Assembly: GCA_020740775.1 (NCBI GenBank)
Contig: JAHEWK010000015.1
Coordinates: forward strand, 1,302,001-1,366,000
Origin: Ilyonectria destructans
Lineage: Eukaryota; Ascomycota; Sordariomycetes; Hypocreales; Nectriaceae
Reading direction: 5' to 3'
DNA length: 64,000 bases
The notes beneath the pieces were generated by a model. It did not search any database and had not been told where the DNA came from. It saw nothing but the letters and a program-made list of their open reading frames with translations. This document shows positions 33,052-41,489 of the stretch, piece by piece. How positions within the stretch are numbered: the first letter of the stretch is position 1; the number at the start of each line of letters is the position of its first letter. Made by a program: the position numbers and the translations under genes.

Positions 33052-34728
33052 CTAGCTCCGCTCAGCTTGGGGCCGCTCGTAGTACCACGACCTCAAGTTT
33101 TCAATATACTCGTCGATCAAATACTGGAGCAGCCGATCCGCATCGAGAGCATCTTTCTTCGTGGTCGGATTCCGAAGCTTGTTAATCCACCTGTTAATCC
33201 TGCGGCTTTTGTCTTGGAGCCATAGGATATCCTCATCCTTCATGACCCCTTTTATCGTCAGCAGCTCCTGCCATGCCCGGCTCACAGTCCTGCACATCGT
33301 GTATGCGTGACGATACGCAGCGCCCAGCTCCTCTGGAGATCCTTCCAGGTCCTCGATCTCCTTATTGCCCACCAGTATGTTCAGGTTGATGGACCACGCA
33401 CACACGGCCTTGCTGAGTGGCTTATAAGCCTCGTCTGCCTTATACCTGCCTGCCGAAAGGCGGCTCCTCAGGTCCTCACGCTTGCCCTGCATGGTTTTGA
33501 ACGTGGAAGCAAGCCGCTTGAGGCGCACGACGGCAGCCGTGTAGTGGGTTTTGCCCCGAAGCCTCATGGCCCAGGGCACCGGCGCGGAGGCGCTCATCGA
33601 GTGTTGCTCACGGAGCAGCCCTTCCAGTGTCAAGTGATCCTCCTCGAGAGCCTCGAGCAGAGACTCCTGCAAGAAAAGCTCCAAATCCCGAACCGGGCCG
33701 ACCAGGTTGCTCTCCGGCGGTTTGACCAGGCGTACCGCGCTGGGGTTAAAGGCAACGATGTTGCCGATGCCCAAGACGACGGTGTTGGCGATCATCATGA
33801 TCTTGGGCGGTTCTTGCGACAACTCAAACGCGGGCGAGGCGGCAGTGAGCGGCACGGGCATGTCTGGGCGAGTGGAAGCGCCGAAAGCGAACTTCAAAGC
33901 GGCCATGAACCCCCATGAAAGGCTTTCAAGGGACAGCAAGGTCGCGTTGAGCCACGCTCGGGGTACCAGGGCGACGGCGCTGAGCTGGAACACGAACAAG
34001 ACGCCGATGCCAACGAAGACCAGCAAACAAGACCACGGCGTGAAGAGCCAGCCTAGAAGGTACATGGGCAGGCGGATGACCCGCCACGGCCAGGCCGCGC
34101 TGGTCGATGTATTCGACGAGGTTGTCGTCGTGGACGTGCGATGGTCGTCGGTCGTTGATATGTTTTCAACAATCGAGTTGCTGGTGCGGGACGTCGCGAC
34201 GTGGTTGTCGGTCACGGTGTGCGTGGCGATGGACACCGAATTGTCGTTGATTGTCGTGGTTCTCGCATCGGTCAGTTGCTGGTTGTTGTTATTGACGTTA
34301 ATGATGAACATAATGGATGGGCTTGGGATCCGGGGGATGACCCAGCGGCGGCTAGAGCCTGAGTGTCCCCTCACCTCGTCAGACACTTCGCTGTCGTTCG
34401 ACAAGACCAGGCGGCCAGTGGCCGGGAGGCCGCCGGAAAATCTCGCCAGTTCGGTACCTGCCTCACCGTCGTTGTATGAGAGCGGGTGGTCCGAAGCAAC
34501 AGAGCGGCTGAAGTCAGAGACCATCCCAAAGTCAGAGACCATGCCAAGGTCATGAGACTCTTGGTCGTCGGTGGGCGAGAGCTCGGTTTGGTCCTCAACA
34601 GAGGGAGTGCCATGGCGAGTGGGCTGACGCTGCACATCGCCAGCGTTTTGATCGAGGACGTTCTGTAGATGCTGCAGAAGCTCCGAAGCAAATTCATCAG
34701 GCCACGATCCAGGAAGTTCGTCCGACAT
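33052..34728 (-). CDS. Unrecognised membrane-anchored helical protein, paralogue A
   Basis: This is one exon of 558 residues. The N-terminus is acidic, with a short repeat (GMVSDF twice). An Asn/Thr-rich low-complexity region (about residues 145-215) follows, then one or two membrane segments (about 225-260, LLVFVGIGVLFVFQL) and a C-terminal helical domain of about 250 residues. That domain shares KTHY.A.V.RL..LAS, KPL...VCAWS..LN.LVG and EY.E.L..WYY with the gene at 36262-37197. The N/T-rich segment is also shared (TSNS.V.N.STTD). No catalytic motif and no family I can name. A single-exon, lineage-restricted tandem family is the best description. Confidence 0.72.
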   Translation of the reverse strand: MSDELPGSWPDEFASELLQHLQNVLDQNAGDVQRQPTRHGTPSVEDQTELSPTDDQESHDLGMVSDFGMVSDFSRSVASDHPLSYNDGEAGTELARFSGGLPATGRLVLSNDSEVSDEVRGHSGSSRRWVIPRIPSPSIMFIINVNNNNQQLTDARTTTINDNSVSIATHTVTDNHVATSRTSNSIVENISTTDDHRTSTTTTSSNTSTSAAWPWRVIRLPMYLLGWLFTPWSCLLVFVGIGVLFVFQLSAVALVPRAWLNATLLSLESLSWGFMAALKFAFGASTRPDMPVPLTAASPAFELSQEPPKIMMIANTVVLGIGNIVAFNPSAVRLVKPPESNLVGPVRDLELFLQESLLEALEEDHLTLEGLLREQHSMSASAPVPWAMRLRGKTHYTAAVVRLKRLASTFKTMQGKREDLRSRLSAGRYKADEAYKPLSKAVCAWSINLNILVGNKEIEDLEGSPEELGAAYRHAYTMCRTVSRAWQELLTIKGVMKDEDILWLQDKSRRINRWINKLRNPTTKKDALDADRLLQYLIDEYIENLRSWYYERPQAERS

Positions 34729-35188
34729 TGCAAAGATGGAAGATGTTGAGTCCGTGGAAAAAGTTGGGTGTGTGGAAGAGGTGAGGGGAAAGGAAGATCA
34801 AAGACATCGCCCAGACGGCCATGGCTTTAATAGAAACGAAAACGGGCCGTCAAATAGCTGTGGCTGTGCTTGAATACGATGAGCGGCGTGCCTGGAGGCA
34901 ACATCTTTGCTCCATGATTGTGCAAACATCTCAAAGAATATTCCTGCGTTGACACTGGGAAGCCACATCTCGCAGCCGTAGAGTCCTGATATGTCACACA
35001 ACAATACGCCACACACCGGCAAGTCTGGGTCAACATCCAATCCACTCAGGGCGATTACGCACCCGGACCCTTCTTAATAATCAATCACGCTTGCTTTTTG
35101 TCTCCCAACACACACAGGACACCTGGTTCTAACCGTCATCTGCCCCTCTGGCCATCTGCTCATCTCCTCCGACACTGCACCACCGACC
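34729..35188. promoter_or_regulatory. Divergent promoter between membrane-protein genes
   Basis: This is the shared upstream region of the 33052 gene (minus) and the 35189 gene (plus). CT-rich stretches precede the plus-strand start (35145-35190). No coding sequence is recognised. Confidence 0.35.
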
Positions 35189-35843
35189 ATGACTCCACGA
35201 ACCATGACTCGGACGACCAAGACTCTGATGACCATCGGGGCCATCGTTGGCATGTTCGCCATTCTTTGGTACACGATATACACTCCAAACCCGTTATCAG
35301 GAACCAGCCCCCCCAACACAGGATTGTCCCTGGCGAAGACCGAGACGGAGTCTCTGATGTCCTCCGAGCAGAGTACGTACACCATTGTCTACCCGGGCGC
35401 TCCAAGCTGACAAGACGGCAGAAGCAACATCACACGTCTGCGAGGCCTACGCGCTGGCCAAGAGGTACCGACCTAGCCTTACCGAACCGCCCAACTTCTA
35501 CGACTGGTTCCAAATCTCCACGGTCGCTGATGAGATGGAAGTGGTGCGGGTACTCCAAGACCGCAATACGCCGTTCATGAATCTCCAGATGCAGATGCTG
35601 CCTGACCCGGACGACGACGAGGTCCACACGATGGGGAGGACCGGGGATAGAATGACGCGCTCTGTTCGCCAGTGGCAGCTCGAAATCTACGTCAATTCCG
35701 CCATCGCCTACGTTCTGTTGCGGGAGGAGGAGAAGAATATCTACGATCAGGTGTTTCTTCCGCTGCTGGACGACCGGCTGATTGACAAGGCCTGGTCCAG
35801 ATCGAAGTGGGATCGTGTAGAGGAGAAATGCAAGGACATCTAG
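35189..35843 (+). CDS. Small single-pass membrane protein, function unknown
   Basis: Exon 1 is 35189-35372 and exon 2 is 35407-35843, joined by a GTACGT...AAG intron of only 34 bases, giving 206 residues. Without splicing, the frame stops after 73 residues. The start ATG has an ACCATGA context. The N-terminus has one hydrophobic segment (LMTIGAIVGMFAILWYTIY, residues 13-31). The rest is soluble and helix-rich (ISTVADEMEVVRVLQDR, RQWQLEIYVNSAIAYVLLREEEK). No family is recognised. It lies between the two paralogues and runs on the opposite strand. The intron boundaries are uncertain because the intron is unusually short. Confidence 0.55.
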
Positions 35844-36261
35844 TGGGTTCTATCAAGGGTCAGGCTGGTGATGGGTGTGTGTTTCGTAGCTACGTTAGAG
35901 GCAAGAGTGAACATTAACCCTGTGTCAACTCAAACAACGTTAAATTGGACAGAGTCGTACTCAGTTAACAATCTGTCCAACCCGTGAGCAGTATTGCAGC
36001 TCTGTGTATCCTCCCTCGCGCGTGTGCCAACTATAGTAGACGTCAAATCTCTTCCATGCCATCCTCGTACGTTGTGGAGAGGCGATTCGATAATCTACAT
36101 TCACCATCTACATTCACCATCAATGTACCGCTGTATCTTTATGCAATATTAATGAAAAGCAAAACTCAATCTGTATCTCTAAGTCATATCAACTAAACAA
36201 GCAACACTGAATCTAACAGACACTCGTCGCTAGGCTCTAGCCCCTCCCAGCAGCAGCATCA
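35844..36261. other. Gap between convergent membrane-protein genes
   Basis: This is the 3' flank of both genes. The direct repetition of CTACATTCACCATC at about 36096-36122 is local. No gene is seen. Confidence 0.35.
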
Positions 36262-37197
36262 CTAGTAATACCACAACTTCAGCTTCTCCATATACTCCTC
36301 GATCAAATCCTTCATCATCTCATCCGCTTCAATAGCATCCTCCCTCGTGATGGCATACCTATGCTCTTCGTCCTCGACCCAATTCTTAATCCGACCCATG
36401 GCCGCCTTGAGCCATTCCATATCATCATGCTCTAGGTGCTGCGTCATGACCAGCAGGTCCTGCCACGTCTTGCCCACCATCGCGCACATTGTGAATACCT
36501 GGCGATACGCTGTGCTTATCTCCTCCTGATGCGCTAGTAGTTCTTCGGTCCCCTGGCTTTTGCCCACCAGCAAGTTCAGTTCGTCGGACCACGCACACAC
36601 GACTTCCTTAAGCGGCTTGGACACGCCATCGATCCCCTGCTTCTCCTCCGAGAGACGCTTCGCCAGGTTCATGCGTTTCTGCAACATGATGTCGAACTCG
36701 GAGGCGAGCCACTCAAGACGCGTGACGACGGCCTTATAGTGGGTTTTGCTGTAAAGCTTCATGCGCCAGGACAAGGGCGTAGAGTCAGACAGCACGCGTA
36801 GACTCCTAAGCATCATATCCAGCGTCCAGGCTTGGACACGGAGAGGCTGTAACTGAGACTTCTTCACGACAAGCTCCAACTCGTGGAGCGCGTAGGTCAG
36901 GTAAATCTTAGGCGTACCCAGGCGTGCGGCGTTGGGGTAGGCTATCACGGGGATGTCTGGGCGAGTGGAAACACCCACGCTGTCCCTTGACAGAGAAGCC
37001 AGGGCGATGCCGAGAGGGAGCACAAACAAGACGCCTAGGACAAAGACGATGGAAAAGCCAGGCCGCGCCACTTCGGCCGCTCTATCGGGCGAGGTTGTTG
37101 TCCTCGCCGCGCGCTGGTTGTCAGTCGTCGATTCGTTGTTAACAGTCGAGTTGCTGGTGTTTGACGCCATGTTCATTTCGTTAGAGTTTTCCATCAT
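36262..37197 (-). CDS. Unrecognised membrane-anchored helical protein, paralogue B
   Basis: This protein has 311 residues from the ATG at 37197. The frame is open to 37350, but that upstream part looks like 5' leader. It is shorter than paralogue A, yet has the same order: an Asn/Thr/Ser-rich N-terminus (NTSNSTVNNESTTD), a membrane segment (FSIVFVLGVLFVLPLGIALA), a STRPD(I/M)PV linker, then the helical domain with KTHYKAVVTRLEWLAS, KPLKEVVCAWSDELN, YRQVFTMC and the terminal EYMEKLKLWYY. Clear paralogy to the 33052 gene supports both as real genes. Function is unknown; no enzymatic motif is visible. Confidence 0.72.
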   Translation of the reverse strand: MMENSNEMNMASNTSNSTVNNESTTDNQRAARTTTSPDRAAEVARPGFSIVFVLGVLFVLPLGIALASLSRDSVGVSTRPDIPVIAYPNAARLGTPKIYLTYALHELELVVKKSQLQPLRVQAWTLDMMLRSLRVLSDSTPLSWRMKLYSKTHYKAVVTRLEWLASEFDIMLQKRMNLAKRLSEEKQGIDGVSKPLKEVVCAWSDELNLLVGKSQGTEELLAHQEEISTAYRQVFTMCAMVGKTWQDLLVMTQHLEHDDMEWLKAAMGRIKNWVEDEEHRYAITREDAIEADEMMKDLIEEYMEKLKLWYY

Positions 37198-37759
37198 AAA
37201 GGATCTCGCAGGGTGGTGGTGTGCTTGGTAGTAAGATGTCTCAATGATTGAATGTAAGTTGATGAGGGAAGAGAAAATCCATCTCCAAGAGAAATCAAGC
37301 TCTCTATTTATCCTACTTACCTTGTCGTTTGCTGACCAAGTGTTTTCCATCTATTTCATGCCATTCAGCGACACAAGCGTTACTGTTATCCCATTTAGGT
37401 GTACACGCTCCCTTGTTCCTTAGTGCGAACAATTCTGCCCCAAGACACCATTGCATGTGTTGCGCAATCCTTTGTGCGTCAGTGAACACCACACCAAGAC
37501 CCCCGGTCAGTATGGTCACATTAAAGGCTACGGCAAAAGTGGAATGAACACTCCGCTAAATGTGCAGTGTAACTGAGGTCATGTTGCATGTGACAAGTAT
37601 GACGACGATAGAAGCTCTTTATTTCCTATCTAACGAAGTACAAAGTATCAATCTTGTAGATGAAGATAACGGTAGCCTCCAGCAGCTCCGGACCCAAGAG
37701 GTTGTTTAGTTCCAATCATTCCGAGCGCACACGTCGAAGCTCCTCCCTACCATCATACG
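37198..37759. other. Promoter of paralogue B and repeat copy
   Basis: This gap contains the probable 5' leader of paralogue B, including an in-frame extension to 37350, and copy 2 of the dispersed inverted repeat (37526-37595). No other gene is seen. Confidence 0.4.
37526..37595 (-). repeat. Dispersed inverted repeat, copy 2
   Basis: This is the reverse complement of copy 1 at 18234-18303. Read on the minus strand it gives CAGTTACACT, then AGCGGAGTGTTCATTCCACT and GCCGTAGCC. Copies 1 and 2 face each other like terminal inverted repeats about 19.3 kb apart. Confidence 0.6.
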
Positions 37760-38563
37760 TTAATTCGCCCCAGTCCAGATAGTTGGGCCCGGGTACGGAT
37801 AGGTAGTGTAGGATGTATACAAATTGAATATGATTCCAGATTCTGACCTGGTGTAGAGGCTAGTTCCCACGGTTCCGCTCGACGGCGCCACGGTACCACT
37901 GCCGCCGACCTTGAGGTTGAGACACTGCGGGTAAGCTTGTGCGCCGTTGTCGTTCTGAGCGCCGTGCAAGGCAATGATTTCGTGCCGAATGACGTAGTTT
38001 CCTGCTTTCAGATTGCGTGGGATCGTCGTCGACGTAGAGTAGTTGCTCGCGATCAATGTATCCGTCACCCAGGTTGTGCCGCTGACGATGCTGCTTTGGC
38101 TTATTTTCGACCAAACAAGACTCCCACCAGTAGTCTGGCCTAAGACGCCAAATATTAGACCTATGTACTCACACCGAGCATGAAGCATGGAGGACGGCAT
38201 CATACCATTGTATGGAGCAATGTAATTCAGAATGGGACCCTTGTGGGAATCAGGCCATGTGTTCCAGAAAAACGTGATTGTTTCACCGGCGTTGACGTTG
38301 ATCACGTTTTGTCCAGCGGTGGCGCTCTTGTGACATGCGATGTCTGTCGTGCCAAAGTTGGCTGGCTCGACAAATCCCAGATCCTGGTTCAGAGAATTCC
38401 AACCTGCCGTAGCCGGAGACTGACCTGTTGGGTAATAGTACCAAACGGGGTCTGCCCCAGCAGTCCAAACTCCGTTGACTTTGACTCCAGATACGAATCC
38501 ATGAGCCGATACCAGCTGAGTTGCGTACGCAGCGAGGCTGAGAAATGCCGTCAATGATCGCAT
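37760..38563 (-). CDS. Secreted AA9 lytic polysaccharide monooxygenase (former GH61)
   Basis: This is a copper enzyme that cleaves cellulose or related glucans oxidatively outside the cell. The start at 38563 gives a 20-residue signal peptide (hydrophobic core LTAFLSLAAYA) with cleavage before H-G, placing His1 of the copper brace at the mature N-terminus. The second copper His is in WPDSHKGP, and the axial Tyr is in AQAYPQCLNL. The C-terminus GIIFNLYTSYTTYPYPGP is typical. A 33-base, in-frame stretch (38172-38140, GTGAGT...TTAG) looks like an intron: removing it gives 256 residues, retaining it gives 267 with 11 unusual ones. An ATG at 38644 is in frame but would bury the signal peptide. Confidence 0.93.
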   Translation of the reverse strand: MRSLTAFLSLAAYATQLVSAHGFVSGVKVNGVWTAGADPVWYYYPTGQSPATAGWNSLNQDLGFVEPANFGTTDIACHKSATAGQNVINVNAGETITFFWNTWPDSHKGPILNYIAPYNGMMPSSMLHARCEYIGLIFGVLGQTTGGSLVWSKISQSSIVSGTTWVTDTLIASNYSTSTTIPRNLKAGNYVIRHEIIALHGAQNDNGAQAYPQCLNLKVGGSGTVAPSSGTVGTSLYTRSESGIIFNLYTSYTTYPYPGPTIWTGAN

Positions 38564-38650
38564 ATTGAGGGTGAATGCTTTGTTGTTTGAAGAAGTTGGA
38601 TGTTTGTCTGAGAAGTGTTTGGAACAACTACTCATGTGTGGCAAATTGCT

Positions 38651-38659
38651 TTATTTATA
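38651..38659 (-). promoter_or_regulatory. TATA box of AA9 gene
   Basis: TATAAATAA on the minus strand lies about 90 bases upstream of the start at 38563. This supports that start over the further ATG at 38644, which would lie almost on the box. Confidence 0.55.
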
Positions 38660-40204
38660 CTTCATCTCTAGGTAGGATCATGTTGCCGTTGCTTGTGTTG
38701 CTGCAATATGTATTTTACTGATTTGTGGAAGTGCGTGGGCGCAATCCCCATTCACCCAAAGTCCAAGACCTCTCAGGAGGGGTCTATGCATACTTCTCTC
38801 AAGTCATGAGAGCAACTCTGCAGGTATTCGGTTGGTTGGGGATATTACCGATTGGAGCTGGAATGTCGCACCGGACCCCGACCATCCGTTCTCCCCATAC
38901 GTCCACCGGACCGCCTTGGCAAGTCTCTTTCTGACTTCGATGGTAAAAGTAAACTTTGCCAAGGCCATAAAATCTATCAATTCCAAACTTCCTGGCCACC
39001 TATCACTATAATTAGCGGACCGGAGTGTGTCACTCCGTCTCCATACACAGAACGGACGATGGGTCGACATTTTATTTTTATTAGATACAATACTCGTCTA
39101 TTCGACCTTGTAGAGGACTCTCAATGCCGAAGTATGGTACTCCATCCTCATAGGACCTCAGGCGAGTGGTTGTAATTGAATGCAACGATAGAAATACATT
39201 GTTCCTATATTATGCCCACAAGGATCCGGTCCTCATAAAGTTCCATCAAAGATATCTTGGCTATATGTAAGTGATAATACTGGAGCTTGAACAAATGTGG
39301 GATTAGAAACAATACCATAAGCCATGATGATTATATACTCGAGTCTAGTTTGGGTGGTCAAGGTCAACTCATCATAACCACAACACAGCAGTAGATTATT
39401 GCAGCCAGAGAGGCCAAACGTACCAGCCCGACTGCTGAGGATAAATGTTCCGAAATATATTCCAAACTTTATTAATAACTTTATAGTAACGATACGTTCA
39501 TATATCTCGGTTAAATCAACCGCGGGGCCGCCTTGGCGAGATGAATCACGGACGTTGCTTTCCGTGTTCAGGGTTACGTTGAGGGTTCTCGGTCCGAACC
39601 CCGGATCCTTCAGTCATTGCGCTTCGGCAACTCGGCCCAGAATGCAGAAAGGCAATATGTGATAGGATATGAGGGTTAGGGTAGCCTAGGTCTCGCACAG
39701 GGTCACAGTTACCAAGACCCTCGTTTGAGCTTAGAGTACATTCGTTTAGAAAAGCCTCAATTGCATCTGACTCATTCGCTAAGCCGCAGCCATCAGTGAA
39801 ACTCAGGATCGTCAGCAATTGCATACAGTCAATGGGGTCAGAGCGGCTAAGTTACTTCTTGGAACCCAGTTTACAGTGAGTGGTGTTAATATGAGCATGT
39901 GTCTTTGGGAGTCATGGCAATAGTTGTGAGACCAAGAGGCGGCAGTGATTATAGGCATCATGTATAGCGTTTCCTCATAAGTTCACAGTTGTATCTTAGA
40001 GAACGGTTCTTGACCGCAAATTCTGCTCGGCGAAAAAAGTAGTGTACGAGCTCCAACATTCTTGAGGCTATAATGAAGACGATGAATATATATATCGAGG
40101 ACACGAACGCTTGATGTGGGTTGAAATATGACACGTAAAGCTTGACAGTGGTCATAATCGTCAGGTGGGCTATCCTATCTGTATCTCTAGGCCTGAAGGC
40201 CCGC
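38660..40204. other. 1.5 kb gene-free stretch
   Basis: No supported gene. Open frames are short and lack motifs. The sequence is mixed in composition, with AT-rich parts at 39180-39340 and 39950-40140. Confidence 0.35.
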
Positions 40205-40912
40205 TCAAAGGTCCGACGGCCCGAAATCCACCCTCATCACCGCACTATGGGTTTTCTTTGGTGTAGTGCCTCGCGGATCATCAAACCAGTAGTCATGTAC
40301 GCGCTTGAATCCGGACTTCTCGTACGACTTGGTGGCAGGCACGTTGTCAAAGTCCAGGATCAGCGCCAGTGTGACCTTGCCATCGTTCATCTCCACTGCC
40401 AGCTGTTTCGCATATTCGATAATCATGTTCGCGAGACCTTTGCGCCTCTCAGACGGCAGGACGTACATCGCATTCAAGACATAAGTCGACTCGACGCCGG
40501 GTGCGGGTGGACCGAAATCGACGGTATCGGGGTTCAAATGCATGCTTTCCTCATATGCTTTGGAAGCAGTCTTGGACTCGAGGGGACCGACCACGGTGAG
40601 ACTTGCGAGCCAATCCGAGTTGAGTATGAGTGATAAGTCATCGGTTGATCCAGCTTCGGGATCTGAAATGATGATGGTATTGAATGCGATGGGGTTGTTC
40701 AACCGCGATACCCATGTCTCTGGTGGAAAGGCGGTTTCGCGAGCGTAGCTTGAACCGAAAGCTTCGGGAGATAGCTGCAGGGAAAGTAGACGAAAAGCCT
40801 TGTAGCAGGCTACGAGCTTATCCCATTGCGCCGGATCGGGCAAGGACTTGGGTAGCTCGACGGCTTTATAGTTCATGGTGCGAGAAGTCTGTGGAGATAA
40901 TGTAGATGGCAT
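40205..40912 (-). CDS. GNAT-family N-acetyltransferase
   Basis: This is a single frame of 235 residues (223 if the internal ATG at 40876, MNYKAVELP, is the start). The acetyl-CoA-binding motif A is YVLPSERRKGLANMIIEYAK, with the R/Q-x-x-G-x-A loop as RRKGLA. A typical C-terminal motif-B region follows (ATKSYEKSGFKRVHDY). The N-terminal LLSLQLSPEAFGSSYARE is the common start of fungal GNAT proteins of this type. Substrate unknown. Not closely similar to the GNAT at 9694. Confidence 0.85.
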   Translation of the reverse strand: MPSTLSPQTSRTMNYKAVELPKSLPDPAQWDKLVACYKAFRLLSLQLSPEAFGSSYARETAFPPETWVSRLNNPIAFNTIIISDPEAGSTDDLSLILNSDWLASLTVVGPLESKTASKAYEESMHLNPDTVDFGPPAPGVESTYVLNAMYVLPSERRKGLANMIIEYAKQLAVEMNDGKVTLALILDFDNVPATKSYEKSGFKRVHDYWFDDPRGTTPKKTHSAVMRVDFGPSDL

Positions 40913-41489
40913 AGTTGAGGGTTGAGGAGGGATGTTTTATAGAAACGACGGCATACAGTTGCGGGGAATGAATTGTGAGTCACGTGTATGGCCAGATATT
41001 GTTCATACAAGTAATATTAGTCAGATAAAGTTAGTGTGAAGTAAGCAGCTAATCTGCGTGGTAACCTTGGCAGCCTAGATCCCTGTTCTGGAATTTCAGT
41101 TGGGCTGAATTTACAGGCGATAACTGAAGCCCGAAATATTCCAGTCTGTAACATCCTTTATATACTCTGGATGCAACTCGATATTGTCAATTATAGCAAA
41201 AGTATTTCCTTCAATATTTAAATATTTATTTGCTTTCTATAGATTATTTATCAAATACATCAATACCTACTTATTCAGTTTAATTATCTCCAGATATTTA
41301 TAGATTAAATAATTTAAATTTTACAGTTTAATATTTACTCTATCTTTTGTATAAGAACTAAGAGTACTGAATAACACTAAAAATAGTAGTATAAGTCTTT
41401 AATAATAAGTCTTTAGATAGTATAATTAGACTGAGTGTAGAATGCTAAATGAGATTTCATTCTTGTCAACTGTATTCCCAGTTGATATA
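40913..41489. other. AT-rich island with MFS relic
   Basis: From about 41200 to 41460 the sequence is strongly AT-rich, with few G or C. The left part (41107-41200) is a mutated copy of the MFS gene end at 44795-44890, annotated separately. The composition is as expected after repeat-induced point mutation. Confidence 0.6.
41107..41200 (-). pseudogene. Relic of the 3' end of the MFS transporter gene
   Basis: About 94 bases match 44795-44890. Shared words include GAATTTACAG, GAAATATTCCAGT and TGTAACATCC/CGTAACATCC. Most differences read C-to-T or G-to-A in the relic (CCGTAAC to CTGTAAC, CGACA to CGATA, AACCA to AATTA). The match fades into the AT-rich island. It is a fragment of a duplicated, mutated gene. 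Confidence 0.75.

Noticed and set aside
33707..34555. Plus-strand open frame of 282 codons
   Set aside because: Antisense to paralogue A; the minus-strand reading is supported by homology to the gene at 36262.
37198..37350. N-terminal extension of paralogue B from the ATG at 37350
   Set aside because: The extension has no counterpart in paralogue A, while the N/T-rich segment shared by both begins just after the ATG at 37197.
18234..37595. A Starship-type giant transposon
   Set aside because: No DUF3435 tyrosine recombinase is found at either end or inside, so only the inverted repeats are reported.
39560..39610. tRNA-like B-box (GGTCCGAACCCC)
   Set aside because: No matching A-box or cloverleaf stems could be drawn around it.
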